Notes: generated by a model not told the origin, from the letters alone. 64,000 bases of DNA from Mesorhizobium tianshanense (GCF_007830515.1 NZ_VLKT01000020.1:58333-122332), one strand, 5' to 3'. Positions 44,017 to 54,271 are shown, counted from the stretch's first letter. Numbers and translations are program-made.

Positions 44017-45294
44017 CTACCGTGCACCAAATCCTGTCAGCATGGTTCGGACGGTACGAAACACAATCAGCACGTCGAGCCAAGGCGAAAAATTCTTGAT
44101 GTAGTAGAAGTCGTAGTGGAGTTTTTCTAGAACGTCGTCCACCGCCGCAACATGGCCTTGGTTAACTTGCGCCCATCCGGTAATGCCAGGCCGGACGATG
44201 TGCCGATAGCGGTAGAATGGCAGCTCTGCCTCATACCATTTTGACAGAACGAGGGCCTCCGGACGTGGTCCGATCCAGCTCATCTCGCCGCGCAAGATGT
44301 TGATGGCTTGCGGCAACTCGTCGATCCTGGATTTTCTCAAGAACTGCCCGAGACGCGTAATGCGCGCATCGCCGGTCTTTGTGATGGCCTCTTCCTTTTC
44401 ATCGCCAGCAGCGGCGCTGAGTTTCATCGTCCGAAATTTGTAAACCTCGTAGAGATTTCCCCTGTATCCCATTCTTTTTTGCTTGAACAAGGCCGGGCCA
44501 ACTGAGTCTAACTTTATCGCCGCCGCCACGAATAAAAGCAATGGCGAAAAGACCACAATAATAGACAGTGCTGAAACCCAATCAATGGCCTGCTTTATTT
44601 TCAAGTAGGCGTGATTTGGATTCAAGGATCCCAGAGTATTTTCGGAAAGATGTTCTATCTCCACTCGACCTGTGAGCGATTCGCTGATTTGCTTGACATG
44701 ATAGACTGGCGTTCCCGAGAGCGCGCGATCGGCGATGTACCGTTCCCATTCATCCGAAAGGTCGGCTCGAAGATCGGCCACCACACCGCTTGCATATTCG
44801 ACAATCGCCTCGGGCGAATGAATCCGGTGCCAACTGACGCCTGGGATGCTTTCCAACCTATCGACATCCCCTCCGGGGATTACTGCCAACCGGTATCGGT
44901 CGAGCCGTCGCGTGGCCAAGCTCAGACCAAAATACCACAATGTCGACTGAAAGAAACTTGCGGCGGCCTGGAACCGGCTATAGTCAAACCTGAAAAAGAA
45001 GATGGTCACGAACACCAGGCCGTAAGTCAGGGCAAAGGTTGGCAAGATATTACCAGCTGCCGCTACACCCGGAAAATTGCCGATGCGCTTGTAAAGCAGG
45101 TAACCCGACGTATGAGCGATGAATGCAGCAAAGATCGTAACCTGCATATTCGTTGACCAGATTACTTGTTGATCAAACGACATGCGAATGAGCGCTGGAA
45201 CGATGATCGCGAACGTCAATCCGCCAAGCAGCTGAAAGCGCATCCGAAGCAGGAGATGCCTTTGATTGGGCAGGTTGATGGTGGTGGTGTTCAA
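44017..45294 (-). CDS. Polyprenyl-phosphate sugar-1-phosphate transferase (WcaJ/ExoY-like)
   Basis: Starts the repeat unit by moving a sugar-1-phosphate onto undecaprenyl phosphate. It has 425 residues: an N-terminal region with about four hydrophobic segments, a further hydrophobic segment before the catalytic part (ALSIIVVFSPLLLFVAAAIK), and the bacterial sugar transferase domain with GPALFKQKRMGYRGNLYEVY, KFRTMK, GQFLRKSRIDELPQAINILR, MSWIGPRPE and PGITGWAQVNQGH (about 369-381). It is the first biosynthetic gene after the NusG-like regulator gene. Specificity (glucose or galactose) is not readable. Confidence 0.93.
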   Translation of the reverse strand: MNTTTINLPNQRHLLLRMRFQLLGGLTFAIIVPALIRMSFDQQVIWSTNMQVTIFAAFIAHTSGYLLYKRIGNFPGVAAAGNILPTFALTYGLVFVTIFFFRFDYSRFQAAASFFQSTLWYFGLSLATRRLDRYRLAVIPGGDVDRLESIPGVSWHRIHSPEAIVEYASGVVADLRADLSDEWERYIADRALSGTPVYHVKQISESLTGRVEIEHLSENTLGSLNPNHAYLKIKQAIDWVSALSIIVVFSPLLLFVAAAIKLDSVGPALFKQKRMGYRGNLYEVYKFRTMKLSAAAGDEKEEAITKTGDARITRLGQFLRKSRIDELPQAINILRGEMSWIGPRPEALVLSKWYEAELPFYRYRHIVRPGITGWAQVNQGHVAAVDDVLEKLHYDFYYIKNFSPWLDVLIVFRTVRTMLTGFGAR

Positions 45295-45383
45295 ATTCGT
45301 AAAGCCATTAACCAGTTAACAGATCATCTGCAAAGGCAGTTCTGTATCGCCACGTCTACCGACATTCTTCGGCTCCAACAACG

Positions 45384-45413
45384 GCTACCGCACTCCCGGG
45401 TGAAGCCCGAGAG
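45384..45413 (-). promoter_or_regulatory. Hairpin followed by ops-like GCGGTAGC in the operon leader
   Basis: On the minus strand CTCTCGGG-CTTCA-CCCGGGAG (45413-45393) forms an 8-bp stem with one T·G pair and a 5-nt loop. One base later comes GCGGTAGC (45391-45384), identical to the core of the E. coli ops element (GGCGGTAGC) that recruits RfaH. It lies in the 165-bp gap between the NusG/RfaH-like gene and the first sugar transferase gene. Function in this organism is inferred. Confidence 0.5.
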
Positions 45414-45459
45414 CGAACTTTGCAACAGCTCGCACCGCACGACCGGGAGTCAATTGCGG

Positions 45460-46020
45460 CTATGCAATCGCGACGAGCTCCCTCGAATCCAGGTCAACAG
45501 GGATTTCGCCGTTCATGATGGCAACCAGAACCCGGGCCCTTCCGGCTGGATCGAGCCGGTCAAGGCAACCGATCATCTCCGCGAAAGGACCTGAAAGAAT
45601 CCGAACTGATGCGCCCGCAATCAGGCCTCCCCTGAAATCAAGCAAGCCGTCCCTGCCAGTCAGGGCGATGAACCGCTCAACCAATCCCGAGGGGACCGGC
45701 AATGGCCGCTCGCCCTGCATGATGAGCGAGCGCACGCCGAACGTTCCATTGACCGAGCGCCACCGCTGCAGCGCGACATCGAGGGCGATGAACATATAAC
45801 CTGGAAAATATGCCGCTGGCCGCGTCTCGATGCGCCGGGCATGACGTGTCGTCTTCTCGCAGCGAGGCACAAACGGGTCAAACCCCTGCATACGGAGGTG
45901 CCGTTCGGCGAGTTCTTCTTTTCCCGGAAACACGCTGGCGGCATACCAGCGTACGGCGGTGCCGGTTGCGGTCCGTGGTGATACATTCACCTTCGCCGTT
46001 GTTCCTTCCGAGCGAATCAC
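45460..46020 (-). CDS. NusG/RfaH-like antitermination protein
   Basis: A specialised NusG paralogue of 186 residues. The NGN domain begins RWYAASVFPGKEELAERHLR and includes FVPRCEKTTRHARRIETRPA and AAYFPGYMFIALDV; the C-terminal KOW domain has ASVRILSGPFAEMIGCLDRL. Family members at the head of capsule or EPS operons bind RNA polymerase and prevent early termination in long transcripts. It is the first gene of the 46.0-31.5 kb operon, followed by a 165-bp leader. It is clearly not housekeeping NusG: context and sequence differ, including the absence of the secE neighbour. Confidence 0.88.
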   Translation of the reverse strand: MIRSEGTTAKVNVSPRTATGTAVRWYAASVFPGKEELAERHLRMQGFDPFVPRCEKTTRHARRIETRPAAYFPGYMFIALDVALQRWRSVNGTFGVRSLIMQGERPLPVPSGLVERFIALTGRDGLLDFRGGLIAGASVRILSGPFAEMIGCLDRLDPAGRARVLVAIMNGEIPVDLDSRELVAIA

Positions 46021-46515
46021 ACGTCTCCCTCTGGTGGTTCGGCATTTTCAGCGGCAACGGGTACGACAGCTTGAGGATACCAGCAAGCAACCATTTCGCG
46101 AGAATGATGGCTGTTGGTCGAAAACTACTTCAATATGCCTATTAACTTTAGCTTCACCTAATACGCCTAGGCCAATTAGTCCAGCCGCCTTCTTTTTAGC
46201 TGTTCTAGCAACGGTATCGAGCAATTGCTTCGATGTGTAGCTGCCTGGTTACGCTGCCTCGCGGCGAATCGCTGGACTGTTCTGGTCCTTAGTCTGTCGA
46301 CTTGACCACAATGTGACGGTATCGCAAGTAAAGCATTGTGGGGGGCAGATGCCAATGGCGTTTCTGTCCAGGCCATTCATTGTTCGTCGTCGTCACGCCG
46401 GCCTGCGTTGACGAAAGCCTCGACAGGCCGCCGCTGAACTGAATCATTCCCACGCAACCACATTACTGCGGTGTGTAGACCCGGTCAGCGCCGCGTCCAA
46501 TCGATCGACCGGAGT
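46021..46515. promoter_or_regulatory. Upstream region of the polysaccharide operon with two inverted repeats
   Basis: About 495 bp between the NusG-like gene and bioY with no convincing gene. CTAAT-N12-ATTAG centred on CCTAGG forms an imperfect 22-bp palindrome (46158-46179). CCACAATG (46306-46313) and CATTGTGG (46334-46341) form a perfect 8-bp inverted repeat with a 20-bp spacer. Both are candidate sites for regulators of the operon. I could not fix a promoter. Confidence 0.4.
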
Positions 46516-47106
46516 TCAGGAGCGCTTCAGCAGCGACCAGACGGCTGGCACAAGGCTCGCCGCCAGGGCGACCTTGATCAGATCGCCGACGATGAAAGGC
46601 ATGACGCCGAACTGCCATGACTTTTCCGGGCCGATGAGCAGTGCCAGCCAGGCAAAGCCCATCGCCATCATGACGATTTCGGCGACCAGAATCGCATTGA
46701 AGAGCTTGATCGGATGGCGATCCCAGCCGCGATCGGCCGCCCACCCGACAATCGCCGCCATGACCACGAAGCCGGCAAGATAACCGCCGGTCGAGCCGAG
46801 CATGTAAGCGATGCCGATGCCCTTTTCCGGTGTGCTCTGGAAGACCGGGAAGCCCATGGCGCCCTCCGCCATGTAAAGAAGCAGCGTGGCGACGCCGAGC
46901 CGCATGCCGAAAGCCGCGGCGATTAAGAAGACGGCTAAGGTCTGCATCGAAATGTCGACCGGTCCGAGCACGACTTTCGTCTTTGCCGACAAGGTCAGCA
47001 CCAGCGTTCCAACGATCGCAAGCAAAAGCTGCGTTGCCAGGCGAGCCGCGCCCTTTTCAGGCAAAGCGAGAGAAACAAGTGGACGCATCGTCGTAGCAAT
47101 TGCCAT
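46516..47106 (-). CDS. bioY: Biotin transporter substrate-binding component
   Basis: S-component of the ECF-type or solitary biotin transporter, an integral membrane protein of 196 residues with about six hydrophobic segments. The family block LAVFLIAAAFGMRLGVATLL is present, then FQSTPEKGIGIAYMLGSTGG with YLAGFVVMAA. The ATG at 47106 has GGGGAAG about 6 nt upstream; an in-frame ATG four codons earlier is also possible. No bioM/bioN genes are nearby, so it is probably a solitary BioY or uses distant partners. It is divergent from the MBL-fold gene. Confidence 0.92.
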   Translation of the reverse strand: MAIATTMRPLVSLALPEKGAARLATQLLLAIVGTLVLTLSAKTKVVLGPVDISMQTLAVFLIAAAFGMRLGVATLLLYMAEGAMGFPVFQSTPEKGIGIAYMLGSTGGYLAGFVVMAAIVGWAADRGWDRHPIKLFNAILVAEIVMMAMGFAWLALLIGPEKSWQFGVMPFIVGDLIKVALAASLVPAVWSLLKRS

Positions 47107-47222
47107 GGTCTTCCCCATTCCGGACTGCCGCAGATCGCGGCCTTGCGTTTTCCTATATTGGCTTCCGTGTTATGCGGCAATCGATTTTGCCGTCTCCAGA
47201 ACAGAGCTGAACGACATTCGCC

Positions 47223-48131
47223 ATGACGCTGAAATTCGACACAAGCTTCGACCCGTCCTACGGCCAGGGCGTGACCGTTGCGCCTGACGTGCTTCGGGTC
47301 ACCGCCCCAAACCCCAGCCCCTTCACCTTTCACGGCACCAACAGCTACATCGTCGGGCGCAAGACGCTGGCGGTGATCGATCCGGGGCCGGATGACGACG
47401 CGCATCTCAAGACATTGCTCGAAGTGATCGCAGACAGGCCGGTCAGCCACATTTTCGTCAGCCACACGCATCGCGACCATTCTCCGCTGGCGGCCCGGCT
47501 GAAGCAGCGCACCGGTGCGATCATCCTGGCCGAAGGCCCGCATCGCCCGGCGAGGCCGCTGCGCATAGGCGAGGTCAATCCGCTCGACGCCAGCGCCGAC
47601 ACCGCCTTTGATCCGGATATCGCGCTTGCCGACGATACGGTGGTCAACGGCGACGGCTGGGCGATCAGGACCGTGCTAACGCCGGGCCATTGCGCCAACC
47701 ACGCGGCCTTTGCGCTGGAAGGAACAGGCGTCCTGTTCTCGGCCGATCACGTCATGGCTTGGTCGACCTCCATCGTTGCGCCGCCGGATGGCGCCATGGC
47801 CGACTACATGATCTCACTGGATCGGCTGATCGACCGCGGCGACCACCTGCTGCTGCCTGGCCACGGCGGGCCGGTGACCGCGCCGCGCAGCTTCATGCGC
47901 GGATTGAAGAGCCATCGCAAAATGCGTGAACGCGCGATCCTGGAGCGGATCAGAAGCGGCGACCGAACGATCAAGGCCATGGTCGAGGCGATCTATCGCG
48001 ATACCGACCCGCGTCTGCATGGCGCTGCCGGACTGTCCGTGCTTGCCCATCTGGAGGATCTGGTGGCGCGCGGTCTGGTGAGCACCGACGGCGACCCAGC
48101 CATCGACGGCATTTTCACGCCCGTCGCGTAG
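47223..48131 (+). CDS. Metallo-beta-lactamase-fold hydrolase (LACTB2-like)
   Basis: A protein of 302 residues. The metal motif HxHxDH appears as SHTHRDHSPLAARL near residue 81, with later metal ligands in LTPGHCANHAAFALEGTGVL, FSADHVMAWS and LLPGHGGPV. The C-terminal ~60 residues (RDTDPRLHGAAGLSVLAHLE) form the winged-helix tail of the LACTB2/glyoxalase-II-like subgroup. It is likely a hydrolase of a small molecule or RNA; the substrate is not readable. It converges with the DUF1499 gene with a 3-bp gap and no terminator visible. Confidence 0.88.
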   Translation: MTLKFDTSFDPSYGQGVTVAPDVLRVTAPNPSPFTFHGTNSYIVGRKTLAVIDPGPDDDAHLKTLLEVIADRPVSHIFVSHTHRDHSPLAARLKQRTGAIILAEGPHRPARPLRIGEVNPLDASADTAFDPDIALADDTVVNGDGWAIRTVLTPGHCANHAAFALEGTGVLFSADHVMAWSTSIVAPPDGAMADYMISLDRLIDRGDHLLLPGHGGPVTAPRSFMRGLKSHRKMRERAILERIRSGDRTIKAMVEAIYRDTDPRLHGAAGLSVLAHLEDLVARGLVSTDGDPAIDGIFTPVA

Positions 48132-48134
48132 GCG

Positions 48135-48917
48135 CTACTCCGCCGGGGCCGTGCCCACCTGGCCAGCGACCTCCTGATCCAGCTCGGCGAGGAAATCAAC
48201 GATGCGAGTCGCATTGTCGCCAAGGTCGTAGCGGCCGTAACGGGAGGCCGAACGCATGTCGACGATGATCACATCGCCATCCTCGGCCACGCGAATGGCG
48301 ACATCTGCTGGAAGACCGAGGACGAAGCTCTTGGCCAGTGCGTTGATCGTCACCTCACTTTGCCCGTTCGCGTCGGGAACCGGCGCCGTAAGCTGCCAAT
48401 CCCGCCGATCGAGCACGGTTTCGACCGCCTGCAGGACACGATCGAAGGGCAAATTGTAGCTGCGTCCGGTGACCATCGGATAGGTCTCGGTCTGCAGGCG
48501 CTGTTCACCCGGGGTCGGCGGCGAAAGCGCGTTCATATCCCCGGGCCGGGTGATGGTGTCGAGCATCGGCGGATCGTCGAGATCCGTCGAGATGTCCCTG
48601 AGCGGCGGATAGGTCGCTGCCCAGTAGGCAGCAATGCCGTAAGGAGCAAGCACCAGAAATGCGAGCAACGTGCCGACAGTGAGGTCGCGACCGCCGCGGT
48701 CACCAAAATTCCACAGTCTCGAAAAGGCAAATCCGGCGAACAGCAGCGCAGAGGCGGCAAGCAGCGCGACTATGCCGAGCACCCAAAGGAAGGCCGGCGT
48801 CTCAACAAGGTCATATCGATGGCCGACGAGAACGGTCAGAAGCAGGACCGCCGAAAAGGCGCCTGTCCGCCGCGACCACCCGGCCGCCCTCGACGTCTGT
48901 CGCTGGGAAATTTCCAT
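48135..48917 (-). CDS. DUF1499-domain membrane protein
   Basis: A protein of 260 residues with about three hydrophobic segments in the N-terminal half (TGAFSAVLLLTVLVG; AFLWVLGIVALLAASALLFA; LLAFLVLAPYGIAAYWAATY). The C-terminal half is a DUF1499 domain (RPGDMNALSPPTPGEQRLQT, YNLPFDRVLQAVETVLDRR, DVIIVDMRSASRYGRYDLGD). The DUF1499 function is unknown to me. It lies 79 bp downstream of the acyl-CoA ligase gene on the same strand and may share its transcript. Confidence 0.85.
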   Translation of the reverse strand: MEISQRQTSRAAGWSRRTGAFSAVLLLTVLVGHRYDLVETPAFLWVLGIVALLAASALLFAGFAFSRLWNFGDRGGRDLTVGTLLAFLVLAPYGIAAYWAATYPPLRDISTDLDDPPMLDTITRPGDMNALSPPTPGEQRLQTETYPMVTGRSYNLPFDRVLQAVETVLDRRDWQLTAPVPDANGQSEVTINALAKSFVLGLPADVAIRVAEDGDVIIVDMRSASRYGRYDLGDNATRIVDFLAELDQEVAGQVGTAPAE

Positions 48918-48996
48918 TATTTTCCGGACTGCTCCAACCCGAACGGACGTTTAGAGCCCTTTGGCGGTGGCTTGAAGGCGAAAGGCACCATCTCTG

Positions 48997-50625
<1,629 letters not shown>

Positions 50626-50805
50626 TTTGTTCCTCCCATTGGTTTTTCATTCCATTGTGGGACGAACCGGCGGATTGTCCAGCCATGACAGGGCCGAAGC
50701 GGTGCATTGATCGAAAAGACAGGGAAAACCGCCACAATCCGGCCATCGTCGGCGTTAACTTTGATTAATGGGCAGGGGTGTGATTGGCGAATGAAAGAGG
50801 TTCGC

Positions 50806-51162
50806 ATGGACGCGCAGCTCGACGACAAGGCTCTCGAAAATACGCTTGCCGAAAGTCTAGCCGATTTGGCGCCGGACGCCATAACCGTTACCGAAGACGA
50901 ATTCGTCGAAGTTGTCGGCGGCGCCCTTGAGGCGGTCGGCGGCACGCTGCTCTTCAAGATGTGCGTTCAGAACGAAGGCGAGGGCCAGCACGTTGCCGCG
51001 GCATGCGTCGGCGATGGCGGCAACCGGCAGTTCCTGCTTCTCACCTTGCCGACCGGCGGTGGCGCGCTCAAGGTCGAAACCGCGTCGAGAAGCACCAATC
51101 CGGTCGCCGGTATTGCCGCCGCCTACGCCGGGCTGATGGACGCGTTTCAGGCTGCCGCCTGA
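50806..51162 (+). CDS. Conserved-looking hypothetical protein
   Basis: A soluble acidic protein of 118 residues, starting MDAQLDDKALENTLAESLAD, with no signal peptide or membrane segment. The middle, LLFKMCVQNEGEGQHVAAAC, is followed by an alternating beta pattern and a helical end. The ATG at 50806 has AAAGAGG about 5 nt upstream; an ATG at 50791 is also in frame. Codon use is typical of the backbone, so it is probably real. I do not recognise a family. It is divergent from the acyl-CoA ligase gene. Confidence 0.6.
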   Translation: MDAQLDDKALENTLAESLADLAPDAITVTEDEFVEVVGGALEAVGGTLLFKMCVQNEGEGQHVAAACVGDGGNRQFLLLTLPTGGGALKVETASRSTNPVAGIAAAYAGLMDAFQAAA

Positions 51163-51298
51163 TCTGTCATCGGCAGGGCCGGCTCGACGAGAGATCTGGC
51201 AACGCCATAGGCGATGGTTTTCGCGCTTCGCATTCGACGGCGGCCTTGCGCAACGCACGCGCACGTCACACCTTAGGTCGATGCAAGGAGAACCAGTC

Positions 51299-51688
51299 AT
51301 GGACCAGATCGCCAACCCGTCGCCCGGCTTTCAACGCAACCCGGGTAAAGTCATTACCGTCGAGCCTTACATCGGTACCGTGACCGTACGCGCCGGCGGT
51401 GTGGTCATTGCCTCGTCCACCAAGGCCAAGATGTTGACGGAGCCCCCCTACCCTTCAGTCCTCTACATTCCGTTCGACGACATAGATTTCGACCAGCTTC
51501 GCAAGACAGAATTGTCGACCCATTGCCCCTACAAGGGTGATGCGAGCTATTGGAGCGTGCTGCCTGCCGCAGAAGGAGGCAAGGATGCGATGTGGGCGTA
51601 TGAACAGCCCTTCGACGAAATGGTCGAAATCCGCGATCACGGCGCGTTCTATCCCAGCAAGGTGACGATCGAAGCCACACCAGCCTGA
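51299..51688 (+). CDS. DUF427-domain protein
   Basis: A protein of 129 residues covering one DUF427 domain: VTVRAGGVVIASSTKAKMLT, then YPSVLYIPFDDIDFDQLRKT, THCPYKGDASYWSV and WAYEQPFDEMVEIRDHGAFY. The conserved C-P-x-K-G-x-A motif is intact. The domain's biochemical role is unknown to me. The ATG at 51299 has AAGGAGA about 9 nt upstream. It converges with the deacetylase gene. Confidence 0.88.
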   Translation: MDQIANPSPGFQRNPGKVITVEPYIGTVTVRAGGVVIASSTKAKMLTEPPYPSVLYIPFDDIDFDQLRKTELSTHCPYKGDASYWSVLPAAEGGKDAMWAYEQPFDEMVEIRDHGAFYPSKVTIEATPA

Positions 51689-51718
51689 GCAGAGGCGGTT
51701 CGAGACCTGCGTTGTCGA

Positions 51719-52507
51719 TCAGTCGGTGGTGCCGTCATTGCCGACGTCGTTGGCCTCGTCGAGCCGCACGAAGGTAAAGCCCTTACCCTTCAGCATCAGA
51801 ACACCTTGCTCCACGCCTTCGCCCGCGGCGTGGTTCGGCTGATTGATATGAGCGATGATGACATCACCGTCCTTGGCGGCGGCAATGCGACGGGCGGTTT
51901 CCTTTGCCCCCAGCAATGAGCCGCCGTCGCCGTTTATCGAGAAAGCTGCGATCTTGAATCCAAGCTTGCGTATCATCGCGATGGCCGACGGACTGTATTT
52001 GGCGGTTGCCCCGCGAAACCATTTCGGCGTTGCTTGGCCGTTTCCGGCAAGAGCGGCCGCGCCCGATTCGACCTCGGCCAGGACTGCTTCCGGACTGCCG
52101 GCGCTGCGAATGCCGTAGACGCGTTGCGGTGTATCGACGGCCGGGACGTGACGGCCGCCATGGTTTTCCAGTTCGAACAGATCGGGATGCGCCCGCATGA
52201 TCTGGAGAGCGGCGGCGTTGCGCTTCAGCCATATGGCGGTGACGAAGATGGTTGCAGGAAGTCTGTTTTCCACAAGCGCCGAGAGGATCCGGGTGTCGGT
52301 CTGACCGCCACAGGCATCGAGCGTCAAGGCGATACGGCCACTGCCACCTGAGACCGGCTTGATATGCAGCATCGGCTCCACGAGTGGCGCAGCATGGCCC
52401 GCAGTTGCCGCCCACAACGACATCGCGATCGCGCAAAAATGTTCTTGGATTAGGCGCTTAGTTTGGTTCCAGATCGGCAGCGTCAAGGCGCGGCAGTTGA
52501 CCGCCAT
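51719..52507 (-). CDS. Secreted polysaccharide deacetylase (NodB-homology)
   Basis: A protein of 262 residues. An N-terminal hydrophobic stretch ending AATAGHA suggests a signal peptide. The NodB domain shows RIALTLDACGGQTDTRILSA (first catalytic Asp and metal Asp region; the usual T-F-D-D/G is T-L-D-A-C here) and ELENHGGRHVP (metal histidines, as H-x3-H). A further block FKIAAFSINGDGGS precedes VIIAHINQPNHAAGEG. It probably de-N-acetylates a glycan in the periplasm. The ATG at 52507 has AAAGGGCGAC just upstream; the longer reading to 52534 is less likely. Confidence 0.85.
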   Translation of the reverse strand: MAVNCRALTLPIWNQTKRLIQEHFCAIAMSLWAATAGHAAPLVEPMLHIKPVSGGSGRIALTLDACGGQTDTRILSALVENRLPATIFVTAIWLKRNAAALQIMRAHPDLFELENHGGRHVPAVDTPQRVYGIRSAGSPEAVLAEVESGAAALAGNGQATPKWFRGATAKYSPSAIAMIRKLGFKIAAFSINGDGGSLLGAKETARRIAAAKDGDVIIAHINQPNHAAGEGVEQGVLMLKGKGFTFVRLDEANDVGNDGTTD

Positions 52508-52552
52508 GTCGCCCTTTAGCAAGCATGGCGTCAAAGTAGCTGTTCTGCGTCC

Positions 52553-52835
52553 TTAACCGTGCGTCAAAGGATTACCCGCACCGTGCCGACCACCGGCTTG
52601 ATCTTCAAGGCGCCAGACACAGCAGGCCCTGTTCGGATCCAGCCAGTGACAAAGCTCCTTGCCTGGGCAATCGCATGGCGCGATCGGCCGAAGGGAGGCG
52701 CTGGGCACGCCGATGCACTGCACGCTCAGTTTGATTTTCGAAGCATTGGGTGCAATCGTGGCCGTAGGCACCGCCTTGCCCTCGACATCATAGTAGGCTC
52801 GGCGCGGACCATCAAACCCAGCTTTGTCTACCAGG
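52553..52835 (-). pseudogene. Possible decayed minus-strand ORF, unknown
   Basis: The minus strand is open for about 90 codons, reading GFDGPRRAYYDVEGKAVPTA, then APNASKIKLSVQCIGVPSAS and CDCPGKELCHWLD. From there a second frame looks more protein-like to its stop at 52564 (ALKIKPVVGTVRVIL), suggesting a frameshift near 52620. No good start codon lies upstream except an internal GTG at 52771. A shorter plus-strand frame overlaps it. I cannot name a family. Confidence 0.25.
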
Positions 52836-52857
52836 ATTCAGCCTTTCAAGGGATCAT

Positions 52858-53226
52858 ATGAGATTCCAACTCGTTACCGAACGGATAGCCTTTTTCGTCA
52901 CTTTGCTTGCCGTGCTCGTGCTTGCGCTTTTGCCCATGCCGCGTCTTAGGGAATTCGGACTCGATGTAGGCTTCCACTACGACAAGCTAAACCACGCCAC
53001 AGCTTTCGCCGCGTTGATCTTTTTTGGGAGTCTCAGTTGGCCGGAACGCAAGGCGAAGCTGGTACTCTTCCTCGCTTTGGTTGGCGCTGCGATCGAGGTC
53101 GCTCAAGGCACGGCTTTGATGGCACGCGATTTTGATGGGCTCGACTGGGCTGCTGATTGTGCCGGCATCGCGTGCGGCCTAATAGCGGTCAGCTGTGTTA
53201 GTTCGCTTGCTGCACGAGCACCTTGA
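52858..53226 (+). CDS. VanZ-like membrane protein
   Basis: A small membrane protein of 122 residues with about four hydrophobic segments: an N-terminal one (FFVTLLAVLVLALLPMP), then YDKLNHATAFAALIFFGSLS (the conserved DKxxHxxAFxxL motif), LVLFLALVGAAIEVAQG with the E-x-x-Q motif, and a last segment near IACGLIAVSCV. The VanZ family is widespread in rhizobia without a settled function. GGGATCAT precedes the ATG. Confidence 0.85.
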   Translation: MRFQLVTERIAFFVTLLAVLVLALLPMPRLREFGLDVGFHYDKLNHATAFAALIFFGSLSWPERKAKLVLFLALVGAAIEVAQGTALMARDFDGLDWAADCAGIACGLIAVSCVSSLAARAP

Positions 53227-53385
53227 CGGCCGTAAATGGGGTACTCTCTCACGACAATGTTGCAAGCCGACGGTTCGTGAGGCGGCGGATTTGATAGCCG
53301 AAGAAGGTCATGCAAATTGCCGGCTGATCCCAGTTTCATTGCGTGACAGTAAAATAGAACATTGGATTGCATGTTGCGAGGCAGA

Positions 53386-53844
53386 ATGAGTATGTCGTGG
53401 CGCTTTTATGCGGTTTTAGTTATGTTTTTTGCGCTGTTTACGTGGGGTATTCTCGCCCTACTGCAAGCGAATGAACCAAAAAGACGACCACAGGTCCGAG
53501 ACAACCCTATGCCTTTTAGCGGCACCCTTGTTATGAAAGACATCCGGGATATAACTGTCGCATCCACACATGTGATCTTGTGCGGAGCGACTTTTACGAA
53601 GCCGCCAGGGATGACCAGTCTTGTTTCTGAAGCGGCAAGGCAGCGGTTCCCGCCGCAGACGGTCTCCTGCAAGCCGGTAGGGCATGGCACACCTTGTGAT
53701 GGCCTTGTCGCCTCAAGGCTGAACAACTTTGTAGTGGCCCAATGTTTCACGAGCGACGGGGCTGATCTCGCCGAGCAACTAATAAGCCAAGGGTTTTTAT
53801 GCGGGCAGCCAGAGAAGTCAGGTGGGCACTATAAGCCCTGCTGA
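53386..53844 (+). CDS. SNase-like (thermonuclease/ExoI-related) membrane-anchored protein
   Basis: A protein of 152 residues with an N-terminal membrane anchor or signal (SWRFYAVLVMFFALFTWGIL). The rest follows the rhizobial SNase-like pattern: VSCKPVGHGTPCDGLVASRL, FVVAQCFTSDGADLAEQLIS and GFLCGQPEKSGGHYKPC. The classical nuclease catalytic Arg/Glu residues are not evident, so nuclease activity is doubtful. Four to five cysteines suggest disulfides. The ATG at 53386 has GCGAGG about 7 nt upstream. Base composition is lower in GC than the neighbours. A short related fragment occurs at 28584-28666. Confidence 0.75.
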   Translation: MSMSWRFYAVLVMFFALFTWGILALLQANEPKRRPQVRDNPMPFSGTLVMKDIRDITVASTHVILCGATFTKPPGMTSLVSEAARQRFPPQTVSCKPVGHGTPCDGLVASRLNNFVVAQCFTSDGADLAEQLISQGFLCGQPEKSGGHYKPC

Positions 53845-54271
53845 CGGGCTCATAACTGACGGCGGCTCCTTATCTGCTCCTCTGGCGTCTCGTCGCCTCG
53901 AAGACCCATTTCGGGCTGACGAACAGTCACAGCGTTCTCGTGGGACCAATGCTTTGCCCGTCAGCATCGTTGCGATCCTGTGCCGACAACCTCGGAGTGC
54001 TGGTTGAACTGAATTTCAGTTCAACCAGCACTTTGACAGATCGTGCCTTCCTGGCGAGCGTGAGACAGGTTCAACCCCGATCTCCCGATGTCGGCATACC
54101 CAGTTGCCGGTATTCCGGTTTGAGCCGATCCAGCAGGACCGATGCAGCCGAATTGCTGCATGAAGGCGGCGGAACGCTCAGCCCTCACAGAATAACCCCG
54201 CAAGGGGCGCGGTGAACCATTAGCGCAGTGGGCCGGCAGGCGACTACGCCGAGACCGCACGTGGCGAGCAC
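53845..54271. other. Intergenic region with a long perfect palindrome
   Basis: About 430 bp with no supported gene. It holds the 35-bp palindrome described separately (53997-54031) and a small CCCC-GCAA-GGGG hairpin near 54194. Frames on both strands show no family resemblance. Confidence 0.4.
53997..54031. repeat. 35-bp palindrome (17-bp arms, 1-nt centre)
   Basis: GTGCTGGTTGAACTGAA (53997-54013) and TTCAGTTCAACCAGCAC (54015-54031) are exact reverse complements around a single T at 54014. With no loop it is more likely a dimer-binding or recombination site, or a cruciform, than a terminator; only a short TTT follows. Confidence 0.75.
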
